The translations under genes were made by a program, and so were the position numbers. Positions 44,201-55,129 of a DNA stretch of 64,000 bases are shown here, piece after piece (position 1 is the first letter of the stretch; every line of letters starts with the position of its first letter). Source of the DNA: Panax quinquefolius (taxonomy: Eukaryota > Streptophyta > Magnoliopsida > Apiales > Araliaceae). A model generated the notes under the pieces. The model saw only the letters and a list, made by a program, of their open reading frames with translations, did no database searches and was not told the origin of the DNA. Location of the stretch: assembly GCA_020205615.1 (NCBI GenBank), contig CM035164.1:3747501-3811500 (forward strand), in the 5' to 3' direction.

Positions 44201-45676
44201 AAATCGGTAACGGAAACTTTAATTATTCATGGTACAGAATACAGTAGGGTACTAAGTTTCTTCGAATCACTCAAGTAGTATGAATTAAATTACGTTTATC
44301 TGGAACATGATATATACGCTGGCAAATAATTTCTAAAAAAGATTTAGTTAAAATTCTTGAGATATAGTTAAAACTAGTTGAGATATAGCTTATACTTGTT
44401 TGTTTTTAAGCGTAGCGTCATAATAAGTACATTTTTAAGGAGATTACGCAATGTTATCACTTACGAACACCCACAAGGCACTCAATTAGCTACATTGGTT
44501 GGCATTCCCTAGAATCATATTCGTTATGTTCCAAACTTGACAACTGCCTCAATAGATAGATTATATGTTTCGAGTCTAATTCGTGGTATGAAACATAACC
44601 AGAGTTTCACTCTTTCAGGCATTACTTGCTAGCGCATTTGCTAAGGAGGATTTTGGCAGTGTGGTTACCGTTACATCCAGAGTGTTGCAGGTGCTTAAAT
44701 TATTTATGATTTCATTTTCCTTTTTGTGATTTTCTCTCATGTTGTCTATAAAATCAATAATGCAGTTAGGCCTGGTCCTTGGATTGGTGTTATCCATTAT
44801 CCTTGGAGTTGGATTACCATTCGGAGGAAGACTTTTTACAAAAGATGTTGAGGTCCTCCACCTTATTACCGTTGGAATCCCGGTCGGTACCTATTCTTTT
44901 ACTTCTCGGGATTGTAATTATAATCCCAAGACTATTAAGCTATTTTATAATCTCTAGTAGACTAATAGTTCCAAGCATAAATTTGAAAACAAACAAGACA
45001 TTTGAGATTAATAATCCTATCCGGAACTTGCAAACAAACATACCTCGAAAGAATACTACTAGTTCCTTGGGTCTGTACTCTATACAAGTACAACCAATAA
45101 CTCAGAACCTCAAATTTATTTTATGTTCCTTTGTATCAGTTTGTTGCAGCCACTCAACCAATCAACGCCTTGGCCTTTGTTTTCGACGGTGTCAACTTTG
45201 GAGCTTCTGATTTTGTGTATTCCGCAAACTCTATGGTAATAACACCTGCAGTCTATTATGCTTAAATTTGGAGCCATGTTTAGGTACGCAAGTACCAATA
45301 CGCGATTCACTATGTCATAAGAGTATCGATCTGGTAACTCTATTTAATTTACTGATCAATCGAATGGTAAAAAACTTGTGCAACATGTTCTTTCTTCTCT
45401 AGGTTCTGGTGGCTATATTCAGCATCATATCACTGTTAGTTCTATCCTCCAGTCATGGATTTGTTGGACTCTGGGTTGCTCTAACCATCTATATGAGCCT
45501 GAGAGCTTTTGCTGGCTTTTGGAGGTAAGTTAATTGCCTTGCTGTAAAGTATTCAAAGAAGCCACATTAGTAGAAGATGCCTATCAATCAACTTGTTATT
45601 AACTTTTCTAAATTTTTGCTCCTACGTTTGCAGAATAGGGACTGGAACAGGACCTTGGAGCTTTCTCAGGAGCTAA
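41201..45676 (+). CDS. MATE-family efflux transporter, citrate-exporter type (DTX42/FRD3-like), 13 exons
   Basis: Exons by splice sites and reading frame: 41201-41277, 41683-41804, 41935-42135, 42233-42423, 42578-42713, 42912-43008, 43109-43209, 43490-43653, 44619-44690, 44766-44882, 45140-45235, 45403-45524, 45634-45676. All introns are GT-AG; the sum is 1,539 bp, 512 aa plus stop, close to plant citrate MATEs (about 515-525 aa). Landmarks are LGLEIARIAFPAALALTADP and ASLIDTAFIGQIG (residues 34-67), MQGVFRGFKDTKTPLYA, DPIFIFVFRLGVSGAA, TSMAAFQVCLQVWLATSLL, TQPINALAFVFDGVNFGASD and WRIGTGTGPWSFL. The long acidic-to-basic loop between helices 2 and 3 (about 101-163, ending NRKKRH) is typical of the citrate clade. 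Such proteins export citrate across the plasma membrane for aluminium tolerance or xylem iron loading. Substrate is inferred from the family. No stop or frameshift was found. Confidence 0.92.
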
Positions 45677-45745
45677 ATTTTCTTAAAAATGGATGTTTTA
45701 TTGTTGCTTCTTAGGGTTGGTTTGGTTTTGTACCCATATTTATTA

Positions 45746-45998
45746 CTCCATCCGTCCCAGGATAAAAGTCCTGGTAGACTTTTCACGCATACTAAGAAGA
45801 GAAATAAAACGACAAAATTGCCCATAATAATGTCATTAAATATGGAGAGAGAATTAGAATAAGAAAAGTATGAGATATTTAATGCTACGGGCATAATAGG
45901 AAAAACTGTGTAAAAGTTTGGTTATTAAAAGAAAGTGGACATTTAACATGGGACTACCCAAAATAGTAATAAAGACTTTTATCCTGGGACGGAGGGAG
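45746..45998. mobile_element. Stowaway MITE just downstream of the MATE stop
   Basis: CTCCATCCGTCCCAGGATAA at the left and its complement (TTATCCTGGGACGGAGGGAG) at the right, with TA on both sides (45744-45745 and 45999-46000). It starts 70 bp after the MATE stop codon, so it probably lies in the 3' untranslated region or at the polyadenylation site. The interior has no gene; the 73-aa frame over it is a shadow. Confidence 0.9.
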
Positions 45999-46000
45999 TA

Positions 46001-46797
46001 TTATAAATATTGGTTGGATCTAGTTTAACTATTTTTGATCCATATTAGTCTATAATAGTTTTTTACACTTTGTAGAGCTAATACATCAACATGTATGCTT
46101 TATTATACTACATTCTTATATAACACAAATACATTATACATATTACATACTTTTTTATAATTATGTATAAAAACCATTTCACTTATTATGGAATTAATTC
46201 ATAATAAAGTTAACACTTTTAGTGTTACTGAACTATTAATTTAAATAGTTAATATCTCCTCCCTAATTAATTAAAATAACTCATTTAAATCATCAAGGCA
46301 AATGCCTTCAAGTAAAAATCACTCTCCTAAAATCTTGTTACTACTGTACTGTTGGATAGTAAAAATAAAAGAAAGGTGAGATTAAAAGTGAAAAAAGGTA
46401 TAATAACAAAATTTCATTAATTTTAATAATTATTAATGTAAATTAATAATTTCATTGATTTTAATTAACATAATAATTATTAATATAATCTTTTTTTGAA
46501 AGTGCCTATAATAACAAAATTAATATTTTTAATACTTAAATTGGTTTTGGATTCGACCCATAACCATTTAAATTGAAACCACATAACCTATATTATTAAA
46601 TATAGGTAATATGGTTTTGATTCCAAAACTAACCCAAAATTATTTTATGTAACCCAAAACCAATCCAAACTTATTTTTTATCAAGTCTACCCTTGGTTGA
46701 GTTTTATGAACCATAGATCCATCTGCCTCTAGATTTAGTTATAATTAAAATTTAACTAAATAACTACTGATTGACAAGAAACGTAGCCAAAATCTCA
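46001..46797. other. AT-rich intergenic DNA between the convergent MATE and DiT1 genes
   Basis: No gene or RNA is seen. ATTAATAATTTCATTGATTTT-like texts and their complements near 46410-46480 suggest a decayed small repeat. Confidence 0.6.
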
Positions 46798-46936
46798 AGA
46801 GGATAACTCAAAATAAATTGATATTTTCACGTGTTTTTGATATTTTCACACGTGAGAAAAAAGTGAGTCTCACCTTTATACGAAAAGAGACCATGTAAAA
46901 ATATCAAAAACTCATATACAAATAGTTATCCCTAGA
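46798..46936. repeat. Small foldback MITE (GGATAACT ends)
   Basis: AGGATAACTCAAAATAAATT at the left pairs with ATACAAATAGTTATCCCT at the right, and GATATTTTCACGTG pairs loosely with ATGTAAAAATATC. About 140 bp, no coding. Confidence 0.5.
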
Positions 46937-47162
46937 ACAAAATGTATCAAGAGGCCTGAACATATTTTACTATATAAGTATAAACTTACTCGGCAAAAAG
47001 TATTTTTTCACCGCTGTGGTTGTAGTGTTTTAAATAATTAGCCACTGTGCTTTTAAAATATTCAATTAGCCCACTGTACTTTCTAAAAATGTTCAATCAA
47101 CCCATTCCGTCCAAAAAATTGGACGGACGTCCAAACTTACTCAATGTACTTACTTTATGGAA

Positions 47163-48841
47163 GAGATAAATCAACTTTTGGTACTTGTACTGGAACACGA
47201 TTTACAATTTGGTAACCAAAACGAAAAAAGTTACAAACTGGTGATTGTACTCGAAAAATGTTGCAATCTGGTGCTTGTACTTTCCAATTTTGAAATAATC
47301 GTTAAAATTGACTAATAGAGTAGATGGAAAATTCTAACGTGACTTACTCATCTGACGTGGATAATGATAAACTAGTTATTGCCCAAGTGCAACACAACTG
47401 AGGGAAGTGGTTAGCATGAAGTTTATTTTTGGTAAGTTGAATTGATTGTGATAGAGTCTTGACACTTGAGGCAGGCTCTATGTGTGTCAAGATTCTATTG
47501 GCCAATTGACCAACTTACTAAAAAATAAACTTCATGCTAACCGGACTACAACTGATAGTTACGTGGGGCCCAATAGCTAGCAACACACTTCCCCAAAATG
47601 GAACCCATGTACAGGACCAAAGTTGACTAGACCACTGCTCTGTTACCTACTAATATTATTTGGCAACCGCCAAAATCACCAAAGTCGCATGATGCCGAAC
47701 CGTAAGCTATTAGACAATCCAGATAAACAAACACCCTTAATTGATTAGTTGGAGGAGATAGATGCAATCGAGCATGAAATCGTAAAGGAGATTAGATCAT
47801 TAGACCAAATATAACAAAAAAATTTCAAAAAATAGAAATGAACCAAGCCGCCAGAAATAGGTCGGAGATCACCAAGAGACAACCCCAACTAAAGCCAAAT
47901 CAATCATACAACAACAAAAAGAAAGTATGAATGGATAGAACCTCCAAATCAGCTGCAACCCAAAATAGACGTCATGCCCCTAACAAGTTGAAATGGAACA
48001 CAGACCAATCGGACAAACAAATCAAAAACACCCATGAACAAAGACATGAATGTAGGAATAACAGATCAAAAACATTCAAATCTGAAAATTAAAAATTAAC
48101 AGTAAAACATAATTGACAAATCGAAATACACATAATCAAGCCATCTATTAAAACAAACCACTGGAATCAAATGCTCCATATATTCGCCCATAAATTCGAA
48201 CCTTGATGCCCATAAATTCGAATCAAAGGCTCTCGCTCTCGCTGTTGACTATATTTTTCCTTTCCCCAGTTACGCATAATATTTAGATTCCAATTCCAAT
48301 ATAAAAAGAAACGAAGCCACCGTAACTCATCACCGTCCTAGACTGTTCGTCCATCGTCTTTCTCATCCTACTAAAAATTGAACTTTAATCTTTCTTTAAA
48401 GAAACATATAGATATAGATATAGATTAGAGAAAATATTGCAGAGGGAGAGATGAAGTTTCAAATCGAAGATGTTATCGCACTACTTCCATACAATCACAT
48501 TTACCTGAACAATACTCATACATGGTGGAACCGAAGCGTGCCCTAGATGCCAAAGGCCACTCTCCTCAAAATGCCCACCTAAGCACGTAAAAAACCATTG
48601 CCCTACTCTCTCATCATCGCCTACTCTCTCCAAACCCTCCAATACAACTTTGTTGCCCATCATCGCGTATGTCATCCTTTGCATCCGACCTGTCAAATTT
48701 TTAAACAGAATAGAGATAAAACCCTACTGTTTAATAAGAGTGTAACATTTTTCGAGTACAATCATCAGTTTGTAACTTTTCACTTGAATACCAAATTGCA
48801 AGTCGTGTTCCAGTACAGGTACCAAAAGTTTGATTTATCCC
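47163..48841. mobile_element. Non-autonomous MULE
   Basis: About 140-bp inverted repeats: left GAGATAAATCAACTTTTGG, right (minus) GGGATAAATCAAACTTTTGG, both continuing through GTACTGGAACACGA and GATTGTACTCGAAAAATG. An exact 9-bp duplication, TTTATGGAA, flanks it (47154-47162 and 48842-48850). No transposase. It is interrupted by a foldback MITE at 47402-47544. The centre (about 47690-48600) has leader-like text, then a short open start at 48451 (MKFQIEDVIALL, stopping soon after), which may be captured host DNA of unknown origin. Confidence 0.85.
47402..47544. repeat. Foldback MITE, GTGGTTAGYATGAAGTT family, copy 3
   Basis: AAGTGGTTAGCATGAAGTTT pairs with AAACTTCATGCTAACCGG. It closely matches copy 1 at 39371-39514 and lies inside the MULE at 47163-48841, so it is younger than that insertion. 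Confidence 0.75.
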
Positions 48842-48850
48842 TTTATGGAA

Positions 48851-49675
48851 TGTACTTACTTTATGGAATATTGCTTACATGTGGAAAATTACATTGAAAG
48901 TGTATATACTTTGTGGAATATTTCGTACATATAGAAATTTACATTGAAAATTATGAAACATTATTAAGGTAATTTCGTCAAACACATTATGCTAACACCG
49001 TTTGTGTATACATTGCTATTGTATTAAACTTTAATTCAAACTTAAAATGTGGAAATGGAACACGAAAGCCGCTGAAATTACAAACTAAGCCTGATTAATA
49101 CAATAACATCTCATTGATAATTTTTTCTTTCTATCTATCAACTGTTCCATTGTATACAAAAATCTGTGTACTATACACCAGTTTACAATAAAAACATACT
49201 CTTAGTGCACAGCTGGTTAATAAGAAGTCATGGAGACATTTTATGCCTCTTACTTGACCAAGGGACTGCCAAAACAAAGGGCTACATCTTACCCAAGTTT
49301 AGAAAATTCTTTCCAATATTGAATACAATCACAGAATATTCATATCAAAAAATACTGGCTTTCATCAATAAGTATCTAGAGAAATGAAACATTTCAATCA
49401 TCCCAATAGTCAAACTAATATATTGCAGGCAGTTTTTCATGCCATATCCAAAATTTCAAGTACAATCTAACTTCTGCTATGAAATATAGACCTCATTGTG
49501 TATACCATCTTTCTCTACACGGTCTCCACCAAAGTCGCCAAAAATTTATTTCCGCTCTAAACAATCAAAACTAGAATGTTAACACCTATCCAAAGTATGG
49601 AAATGAAACTCATACCAAAGGCAGACCAAAATGAGAACTGCACTAAACTTGGATTCGGCAAATTACAAGCACTTT
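48851..49675. other. Spacer and probable 3' untranslated region of DiT1
   Basis: 48851-49080 continues the MULE target (second TTTATGGAATAT-like text) and is AT-rich. From roughly 49400 to 49675 the minus strand is probably the 3' untranslated region of DiT1. Open frames at 49166-49387 and 49557-49769 have no recognisable content. Confidence 0.5.
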
Positions 49676-52600
49676 CTACCACAAACCGATGAACTTCCAC
49701 CAAACACCTCCAACTCCAAGCCAGATAATAATATTGACAACGGACATGAGGAATCCATAACCCCACCACTTGGCAAGAGGAACATAGCCCGCGCCATAGA
49801 ATACAGGTGCTGACCCAATTCCGTAGTGGGTGAGTCCACCCATGAGGTTGGAGAGGAAGGCAAGTACCATGGCTCCAAAGTATGGTGGAGTACCAAGAGC
49901 ACTAGCAACAGATAAGAAAGCTGTGAACATGGCACCAATGTGAGCAGCTCCACTAGCGAAAAAGTAGTGAGAATAGAAGTAGAGTAGAACAAGAATGCCG
50001 AAAGATAGCTGCCATGAAAGACCCAGTCCACCAACAAACTGCAAAGTGTGTAATGAGTGGAGTTAGTTGATACTAACAGCATATGATTGAGAAGTAAATA
50101 CTATATCCAAGTTGGCAGAAGCTATTTTTATTGAACATAAATGACAATGAATTAAAACATGGATTCTTAAAAGTACCAAGTTAAGACATATCTATCTAAA
50201 ACCTAGCTAGTTCTTGATAGCTCAATATCGAAGGCTAAGTCCACTAAATAAAGCCAATGCGTAAAGCTTTCAAAGCCTGGAAATCTTGCTTATCACCCTA
50301 GATGCTGTGATAAAATATATACCAAAATGTTGGACTCACAACAAGTGAATAAGCCCAGGAGCATTAGAAACTACAGATAGCTATGAAGTAAATCCCATTG
50401 TTTTCTGATTCATATAAACATTTCTACAATGTAAGAGTTGTAAAACTAAATTACTTGCCAATTACCAAATTAAGTGGTAACACAAAACACAATAACATTG
50501 AAAATGATAAAAGGTATGGAAACTAAATCAGAAAGTAAAAGAAGACAAACCTTAACAACAGTTTGGCTGAACCAGGATATGAGACCATATTTATTTAAAT
50601 ATCCAGCCATTGCAATGAGTGCAGCAAACCATGTAAGGGTATCCCAGGCAACAGATTCAGCTAAGCATTCCTTCCATGTCACAACTCCAGTAACAAGGAG
50701 GACAGACAATCCAAGAATGGCGGCAGTAACAGCATCCACATTCAGCACCCCTCCAAAAATCCAGAGCCCAACCTTATATAATGTAGCAGAAAGAATGGTA
50801 AGGAACTTTTTAGTTCTTGAGGAACACAGAAAAATCGCATTCAAGTTTTTTTTTTTTATGATATTGCACGTCAATGCATGCCTTGAAAATATACTCACTT
50901 GCCATGATGTATCTTATATAGGATAAGGTGTATCTAACAATTTGGCAGCAAAATTAGAATTTAATTATCTGGAAGTTTCCTTATTTCTAATATTTAGTTG
51001 GGCACCACCATAACTGCAATTAGGTTACCTAGACCAATTACTTTTAAGTAAATGACCAATTAGAAACTTCAAACTAAATCGTTAGCATGTGGCAGTTTGT
51101 GCATCCATGAACATTTACCAGCAATTTTAGGGTAACGAGTATTATTGACTGCAAATTTGATGGCTTACCCCAATTGCAAAAACTAACTATGGAATTTCAA
51201 ATCCTTGAGCTGAATGCTCCCCAGAAATTTCTATCCTCCATCGCCTGAAGAATTCTCCCATCAACCAACTTCATATCCAACAAGGTAAATCTACCAGATC
51301 GTAAATTCTCTCAGGTGGTTTGTGACCACTAGAATTACTCCCATGGCAATATTTTATCTCCCTACCTCCACCCTCAACCAAATTCATGATTATTTAATCA
51401 AATTTGTATATGTATGAAATGTTGTAAAAACTCTATTTAGCATAGCTAATGTGGCATACTTTAAAACAATTCCTATAACTACCTTCAAACCATCAGTTTC
51501 TACTTCCAACTGCTATGCACAAAACAGTTGTGTAAGACACAGAACACATAATCTGTTTTCACATACCATGACAGTTGATGCAACACAAACTGAAAATGAG
51601 TTAGATAGAAAGGAAAGTAAAAATAGCAGTTTCAAGATTGCTATACCGTAAGAAGCAGAGTCACAGCCATTATTATCTCATTCTTCGACATTGGTCCCAT
51701 CTTCTCCAACCTTTCCTTAGCAAGCTTTGGCGCGTCAGGACTACTCTTAACCGAAGGCGGATAAACAATGTACAACAACAATGGCACCACAATTAATGAA
51801 ACCAAACCTGGCACAATGGCTGCCTTTGCCCAATCTGTCCACCCAATTGTCTGCTTAATTGTATTAAATGTCAAATTGGCACTCAACGGATTCGCTGCCA
51901 TAGCTGTCAAAAACATAGCAGACGAAATCACAGAGGTTTGAAAACAAGTCAACATCAACCATGAACCCAACTTATGCTCAGTCCCATCACCCACATTGCT
52001 CCCACAAGCAACACACAATGATTTCACCAGAGGCAAGAAAATTCCTCCAGCCCTCGCAGAGACCGAGGGAATTGCCGGAGCCAATAATGCCTCACTGAAA
52101 ACCAAACTGTACCCTAACCCTAAAGATGAGCTACCGAATAAGGATACAAATTGATAAGCAATTCTATTTCCAAGCCCTGTTTTGATAAATCCTCGGGCGA
52201 AGAAAAATGCAAGGGCAATTAGCCATGGAATTGGGTCACCGAAGGCGGAGAAGGCGGCGGCGAACGTTAGGGTTTTGGTTAAAACGCACGCACCTAAACC
52301 CATGAGAGCAACTGCTCCGAGGGGGAGAGGTTGGGTGATGATTCCAACGATTGTGGCGAGGAAAATGGAGAGCAGCTGCCACGCGTTTTGGTTGACGCCG
52401 GCCGGGACTGGGATTAGCCAGAGGATGATTCCGGTGGCGATTGAGGCGAGCAACGGGGCGATTACGGCGCCGGCAGTCGGGGATTTTGGTGGGTCAGGTT
52501 TTGCTGGGACTGATATCGGTGAAGCCGCAGCTGATGCTTTGATGGAGATGAATCCATTTCTGGGGGTTTTGGTGAGCTTGAGAGGAGAGAATGTGGGGAT

Positions 52601-52729
52601 TTGGAGAGAGAAAGAGCGTTGTAGGTCGTTGGATCTGCCGGCGGTGGAATGGAGATTTAACAATGGGGATTGCTTGGGGACAGATCGGAAATTCAGCCGG
52701 AGAGAGGTGGTGAGAGGGAGGGACGCCAT
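49676..52729 (-). CDS. DIT1: Plastid 2-oxoglutarate/malate translocator (dicarboxylate transporter 1)
   Basis: Three minus-strand exons: 52729-51647 (361 codons), 50772-50551 (74) and 50038-49676 (120 plus TAG), joined by GT-AG introns without phase change; total 555 aa, the usual DiT1 length. A Ser/Arg-rich, acid-poor N-terminus, with a likely cut near SIKA-SAAAS (about 64-66), is a chloroplast transit peptide. Then come about 12-14 membrane helices of the DASS/SLC13-like family (INDY fold), with blocks GIITQPLPLGAVALMGLGA, FFFARGFIKTGLGNR, SVSARAGGIFLP, GSNVGDGTEHKLGSW, TWFAALIAMAGYL, GAAHIGAMFTAF and GGLTHYGIGSAPVF. It works in the inner envelope, importing 2-oxoglutarate against malate for GS/GOGAT ammonium assimilation and photorespiration. 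The text fits DiT1 rather than DiT2, by recall. ATG at 52729 has G at +4 and opens the transit peptide. Confidence 0.95.
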
Positions 52730-52739
52730 CGAAACGATG

Positions 52740-52900
52740 GCGCTTCGGGAGATCTCTGTAGTGTGGTGAGTACAGAGAGAGAGAGAAATGGAGGAGAGAG
52801 AAAGAGAGGGAATAATAAATGGGGAGATGATCTGTGCCGTTGAATATGAGGATCGGACGGTGGAGGTGGGGTTTGGAATATACGGTATTTGAGGGGGCCA
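52740..52900 (-). promoter_or_regulatory. DiT1 leader and proximal promoter
   Basis: On the minus strand a CT-rich leader-like tract (complement of GAGAGAGAGA at about 52775-52810) precedes the ATG, and an AT-rich TATTTATTATTCCC at about 52807-52820 could be a core promoter element. The start site is not determinable. The plus-strand open frame at 52182-52769 is a GC-rich shadow of exon 1. Confidence 0.4.
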
Positions 52901-52901
52901 A

Positions 52902-54480
52902 GCTTGGAGTTTTTATTGCTGGCTTGTTTGCTTAGCTAAGTCCGGTCAAAAGAATATTGCAATCTCCGTCAGAGGCTCAGAGGCCAGAGCAGCATTTGGA
53001 GTTCTGCAAAGGGCAGAGAGGAAATATGACTTTACAGAATTCCATAGGCAAATAAGTTGAGAAACTGTTTATTTATTTATTTTTTTAAAATTTTATAAAT
53101 CTTAAATTTTCATTCATCAGTATTAAATACATCAAATAATAATAGAGATTTTTAAATAAAAATAATTAAAAATTAAGTAATAAAATAATTAAAATTAAAT
53201 ACACCAAATAATAAAATTGAGTTTAAGTAAAACTTTATTACTTATATAATATATATATTTTTTAAATAAGTTGCTTGTAAAATTATATTATCCAATCACT
53301 CGTAAAGTCCATTTTATGAAGTATAATATAATTTCATAATTAAGTATATTATTATTATTATAATATTAATAATTAATCAAATGAAAAGAAATAAATAAAC
53401 CAATAAACAATCATCACATGAAGAGAAAAATAAACTCATCTACTGTGATAATTGAATCCGAGACATAAAGGTCACACTAACTTGTTTCGGACTCAATTTA
53501 TTTAATTCATAAATTCAATATTTAATCTTCAAATACAAGACATAAACACGTCAGATATTACTGCCATAAATATTGCAATTAAGAATATTACTAACCGAAT
53601 ATTAAGCAAAGTATTGAGTTGTTCGAATTTAGTTCATAAAAAAATATCGGGTACTGAATTATGTTTGATTGAAGTTAATTTAAATTTACTCGAATCGAGA
53701 ATTTATTTTGAATCGAAATTCAAGATTAAAAAATACAATTTAAAGAGATTTGAGTAATTTATTGAATTTTAAAATTTATTTATATTTAAATCTATCTAAT
53801 AAAATATAAATAATTTTAAATTTTTTGCTCACTTAATAAATCATCTGAACTGTTTAAAATTTGAAATAAATTTCACCGTCTATATGAAAACATGAGATCT
53901 AGTTAGTTTTATTTCGAATACGAATTGAGTCTGAAGTCGTTGGTCCATTTTATAACTTTACTTGACATATTGGTCTGAAAGATTTTAGTTTTTGAATCTG
54001 GATGGATACGGGCGTGACACATGGCAGAAAAAGAGTGAATCTGAAGTTGAGTTTATTTGGAAGTTAGATGATGATGATGGACGGATGCGGAAAAAGTAGA
54101 GGAGATTTTGGATTGGAGGGTAAATGACAAAAAAGGGGCTGGTGAAATACTGACCACAGAAATGCACGTGGGAAGGAAGGAAGGACTTGAGAAGTCTTGA
54201 AAAGGGCCAAAAGCCCAAAACACAAAGCGTGTGAGCCTGTGAGGTGTAGATTTCAGATCTAAAGAAGAGAGAATGAGAGTAAGTAGGATTAAGCCTGTGT
54301 TTGATAAATTTGAGAATCATAATGTTTTAATAAATTAGATCATCTAAATAGTTATAAAAAGTAAGTTGTGTCCTAATAACACTATTTTACCATTTTAAAG
54401 GGGAAAATTTTATTTAATAATTTTAAATATTCAATTTAATAAAAATGAGTGCATAATATTGTTGAATATATTTATATAAA
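52902..54480. other. AT-rich intergenic DNA
   Basis: No gene or RNA seen. 53040-53900 is highly AT-rich (TAATAAAATAATTAAA-type text). 53985-54320 has a minus-strand open frame of 111 aa (FFRSEIYTSQAHTLCVLGF) with no recognisable domain; I leave it uncalled. Confidence 0.6.
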
Positions 54481-54499
54481 AAAATTTATCAAAATTTTT

Positions 54500-54635
54500 T
54501 TATTAAGAGGTACCTCTTAATTATTAAGATTTCATTTTCTGTCTTACCGATTAAGAGGCATTTAGAAGTAACAAAAAAAATAACATTATGCCTCTTAGCG
54601 AATAAGAGACAGTTCATTAAGAGGTAATCAAATAT
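54500..54635. repeat. Cluster of inverted and direct AAGAGG motifs
   Basis: A perfect 20-nt palindrome (ATTAAGAGG-TA-CCTCTTAAT, 54502-54521) is followed by GATTAAGAGGCAT at 54549, its inverse ATGCCTCTTAGC at 54588, and CATTAAGAGGTAATC at 54616. This resembles a small element with sub-repeats. The next base block is an LTR start at 54636. Confidence 0.55.
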
Positions 54636-54937
54636 TGTGAGACCCCAGATTTTATGAATTTAATTTTTTCGAAATATTTTTTTAATATTATGGTGTGGAT
54701 TTGAGATAATGTTATAGTTGTGGGTAGTATTTATAAATTTTGAAAAATATGCAAGTTGTTGTATTCGATTAGTGCAGGAATATTCTTTTTGGGGAATATC
54801 CGTAAGACTAAGATCGTCATCGGTGACCTCAAACGGAATTATTGTCGATTGGAGAAAACGACAAAAATATTTTTATGAGAATAATTCACAGGAAGTTTTA
54901 ATTAATCTGTTGAACTACTTTCAGTAGTAAAAGTGCA
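54636..54937 (+). repeat. LTR fragment, first 300 bp (chromovirus family)
   Basis: It starts TGTGAGACCCCAGATTTTATG and follows the LTR start region through GTTATAGTTGTGGGTAGTATT and the GTAGTAAAAGTGCA text, then breaks off. About 75 bp of AT-rich DNA separates it from the next LTR start at 55014. Confidence 0.75.
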
Positions 54938-55013
54938 AATTATAAGACCTCTAATTTTTTTGAAATAAAAGTATTCAATTTTTTTTTCTATTTTGGTAAA
55001 TAATGACGATATT

Positions 55014-55129
55014 TGTGAAACCCCGATTTTATGAATAAAGAATTAATTTTCTCAAATAATTTTTTTTTATTATTATGGTGTGGATTTGATATAATGTTAT
55101 TGTTGTGGGTAATATTTATAAATTTTCTT
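55014..55129 (+). repeat. 5' LTR of copy C, left piece
   Basis: TGTGAAACCCCGATTTTATG to TATTTATAAATTTTCTT; the 3' LTR (62278 on) reads continuously across this point as AAATTTTGCAAAGTATGC. Confidence 0.82.

Noticed and set aside
52182..52769. 195-aa plus-strand frame opposite DiT1 exon 1
   Set aside because: It is the GC-rich antisense shadow of the transit peptide and first helices of DiT1; no conserved domain is seen.
53985..54320. 111-aa minus-strand frame
   Set aside because: No recognisable domain, no splice or promoter context, and composition like AT-rich spacer read against a GA-rich strand.
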